6,006 nt of DNA from Clostridia bacterium (GTDB lineage: Bacteria > Bacillota > Clostridia > Oscillospirales > CAG-272), in assembly GCA_017457465.1 (NCBI GenBank), contig JAFTHJ010000247.1, forward strand, positions 1 through 6,006, read 5' to 3'. Shown here piece by piece: positions 4,988 through 6,006 of the stretch. Made by a program: the position numbers and the translations under genes. Positions within the stretch are counted from its first letter, which is position 1. The number at the start of each line of letters is the position of its first letter. Under the pieces are notes generated by a model, which saw only the letters and a list, made by a program, of their open reading frames with translations, was not told the origin of the DNA and ran no database searches.

Positions 4988-5818
4988 ATGAAAAAAATGT
5001 TTCTTCCCATAATAACTGAATTTGACAATGAGCTCCCCTACTATTTCTCGGGGGTCGGCTGCGATTATAGCCAGGAGCACATAAGCCGCCCCAACGGCTA
5101 CCCCGCATATCAGTGGATACAGTGCCGAAGCGGTCGCGGGGAATTGATTTTGAACGCTACCAAATATACCCTCGAGGTGGGACATGGTATGTTTTTCTTT
5201 CCCGACGAGCCGCACGAATATTATTCTCTCGGGGGCGAATGGATAGTGGATTGGATAGTTTTCGCGGGTAAAGACATCGCCTCTTTCTTTAGGAAGCAGT
5301 TGCGATTAGACTCCTCATGCGTATCCTTCGTATCCTCTCCCGATATAATTTCAAAAAAACTGAACCGACTTTACGATACGGCGATGTCGTCGGAGCAACC
5401 GACCAAAAACCTCGTGTGCTCCTCTATCGTTTACGACATTCTGCTCGAGCTTCTTCGCCTGACCTCTATGACGCAGAGCGCGTCTATTGCCAACCGATTC
5501 AAAAAACTAACTCCCGCATTGAGCTATATTGAAAAAAACTACACTCAACAGCTATCCCTTGCGGAACTTGCCAAACTCTCGGGGCTTACCCCCGAATATT
5601 TCTCTACGCTTTTCAAAAAAGCGACCTCCCAGACGCCCTTTGAATACATAAGTATGTTAAAGATACGCAAAAGCAAAGAACTTCTCCTTGAGCATCCCAA
5701 TCTGCAGATAAAGGCGCTGTCGCGTCTTGTCGGCTTTGATGACACAAGCTACTTCTGCCGCACCTTCAAAAAGCTTGAAAAAATGACTCCATCGGAGTTC
5801 AGGATGCTGTATAGATAA
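4988..5818 (+). CDS. AraC-family transcriptional regulator
   Basis: This 276-residue protein has an N-terminal cupin-type sugar-sensing domain (about 8-95) with the usual pattern: a YQWIQCRSGRGEL strand pair (41-53), a VGHGMFFFPDEPHEYY stretch (64-79) and the W..DWIVFAG end. A linker leads to the C-terminal AraC DNA-binding domain (about 172-276). Both helix-turn-helix units are present, at about 190-211 (SLAELAKLSGLTPEYFSTLF) and 240-262 (KALSRLVGFDDTSYFCRTFK), closing with the family's TPSEFR (267-272). It is transcribed away from the GH42 gene with a shared 142-bp promoter region, so it most likely controls that gene in response to a galactoside; this is inference from position. A longer version from GTG 4979 (279 residues) is less likely. 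A strong terminator follows 7 bp after the stop. Confidence 0.92.
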   Translation: MKKMFLPIITEFDNELPYYFSGVGCDYSQEHISRPNGYPAYQWIQCRSGRGELILNATKYTLEVGHGMFFFPDEPHEYYSLGGEWIVDWIVFAGKDIASFFRKQLRLDSSCVSFVSSPDIISKKLNRLYDTAMSSEQPTKNLVCSSIVYDILLELLRLTSMTQSASIANRFKKLTPALSYIEKNYTQQLSLAELAKLSGLTPEYFSTLFKKATSQTPFEYISMLKIRKSKELLLEHPNLQIKALSRLVGFDDTSYFCRTFKKLEKMTPSEFRMLYR

Positions 5819-5825
5819 ATTTTAC

Positions 5826-5860
5826 AGCCCAAGTCCGTTTTTAGGACTTGGGCTTTTGTT
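5826..5860 (+). terminator. Intrinsic terminator after the AraC-family gene
   Basis: AGCCCAAGTCC (5826-5836) pairs perfectly with GGACTTGGGCT (5844-5854) around a 7-base loop, followed by TTTTGTT on the plus strand. A further complementarity, TTTTACA (5820-5826) with TGTAAAA (5860-5866), extends the symmetry. The element separates two converging genes. On the minus strand the downstream tail is only GTAAAATTT, so it is clearest as a plus-strand terminator but might serve both. Confidence 0.9.
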
Positions 5861-5881
5861 GTAAAAAGAATCTATTTGTTC

Positions 5882-6006
5882 TCAAAATCTCCAATAAACA
5901 GGCACACCGCTCTTATACTCGGGGTATGCCTCTCCCTCAATAAGCGGGAGAAGGTAGGCGGCACAACACTCGGTTATACCGTTACCGTCCGTGTTTATAA
6001 ACTCTG
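5882..6006 (-). CDS. Probable 6-phosphofructokinase, C-terminal end (cut by window edge)
   Basis: A minus-strand frame is open from the right edge to TGA at 5884-5882, giving the last 40 residues of a protein whose bulk lies outside the window. The tail contains FINTDGNGITE (2-12), YLLPLIEGEAYP (17-28) and GVPVYWRF at the end. From memory, the pattern FI..DG.GIT...YL.PLI.GE..P.Y..G.P.Y is the C-terminus of phosphofructokinases of the pyrophosphate-dependent type rather than of short ATP-dependent PfkA. Such enzymes phosphorylate fructose 6-phosphate in glycolysis, reversibly when PPi is the donor. The catalytic region is not visible, so donor type and even family rest on a short tail. It converges with the AraC-family gene across a terminator. 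Confidence 0.6.
   Translation of the reverse strand, partial: EFINTDGNGITECCAAYLLPLIEGEAYPEYKSGVPVYWRF

Overview
The window looks like chromosomal DNA from a spore-forming member of the Clostridia, probably an Oscillospiraceae/Ruminococcaceae-like gut or rumen bacterium. The reasons are strong AGGAGG-type ribosome binding sites, AT-rich spacers, the start of an S10-type ribosomal operon, a SpoVAF/GerA-family spore germination protein, and a GH42 beta-galactosidase with a divergent AraC regulator. The genus is inference; the sequence gives no species marker.

Layout. Minus strand, 1-1091: the start of the S10 ribosomal operon, with a sigma-A-type promoter (1063-1091), an mRNA leader of about 335 nt, rpsJ (S10, 408-719), a structured 120-nt spacer, and the first 95 codons of rplC (L3, 287 to beyond the window edge). 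Next is a T-rich, gene-free spacer (1092-1298) and a 10-bp hairpin (1299-1327). Minus strand, 1336-2748: a stand-alone spoVAF-like gene with a plausible sigma-G promoter. Minus strand, 2815-4845: a 676-residue GH42 beta-galactosidase. A 142-bp AT-rich divergent promoter region follows. Plus strand, 4988-5818: an AraC-family regulator closed by a strong intrinsic terminator (5826-5860). Minus strand, 5882 to the right edge: the last 40 codons of what looks like a 6-phosphofructokinase, probably the pyrophosphate-dependent type.

How the parts work together. The rpsJ leader can fold into a terminator hairpin (855-894, then five U) whose 5' arm is also needed by an upstream stem (967-971 with 891-895). 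That is the arrangement of a transcription attenuator, as expected for feedback by a ribosomal protein. The GH42 gene and the AraC regulator form a classic divergent sugar-utilisation pair, the regulator probably sensing a galactoside. The GH42 gene has no visible terminator, so its transcript may run into spoVAF. A 17-bp inverted repeat covers the spoVAF Shine-Dalgarno and start codon and would mask them in such a read-through RNA, but not in the RNA made from the predicted sigma-G promoter, which starts inside the loop.

The protein-coding content is ordinary. The most interesting material is in non-coding RNA and DNA structure: the S10 leader, the rpsJ-rplC spacer hairpins, and the spoVAF start-site inverted repeat. 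All foldings were done by eye, with no energy calculation or alignment.
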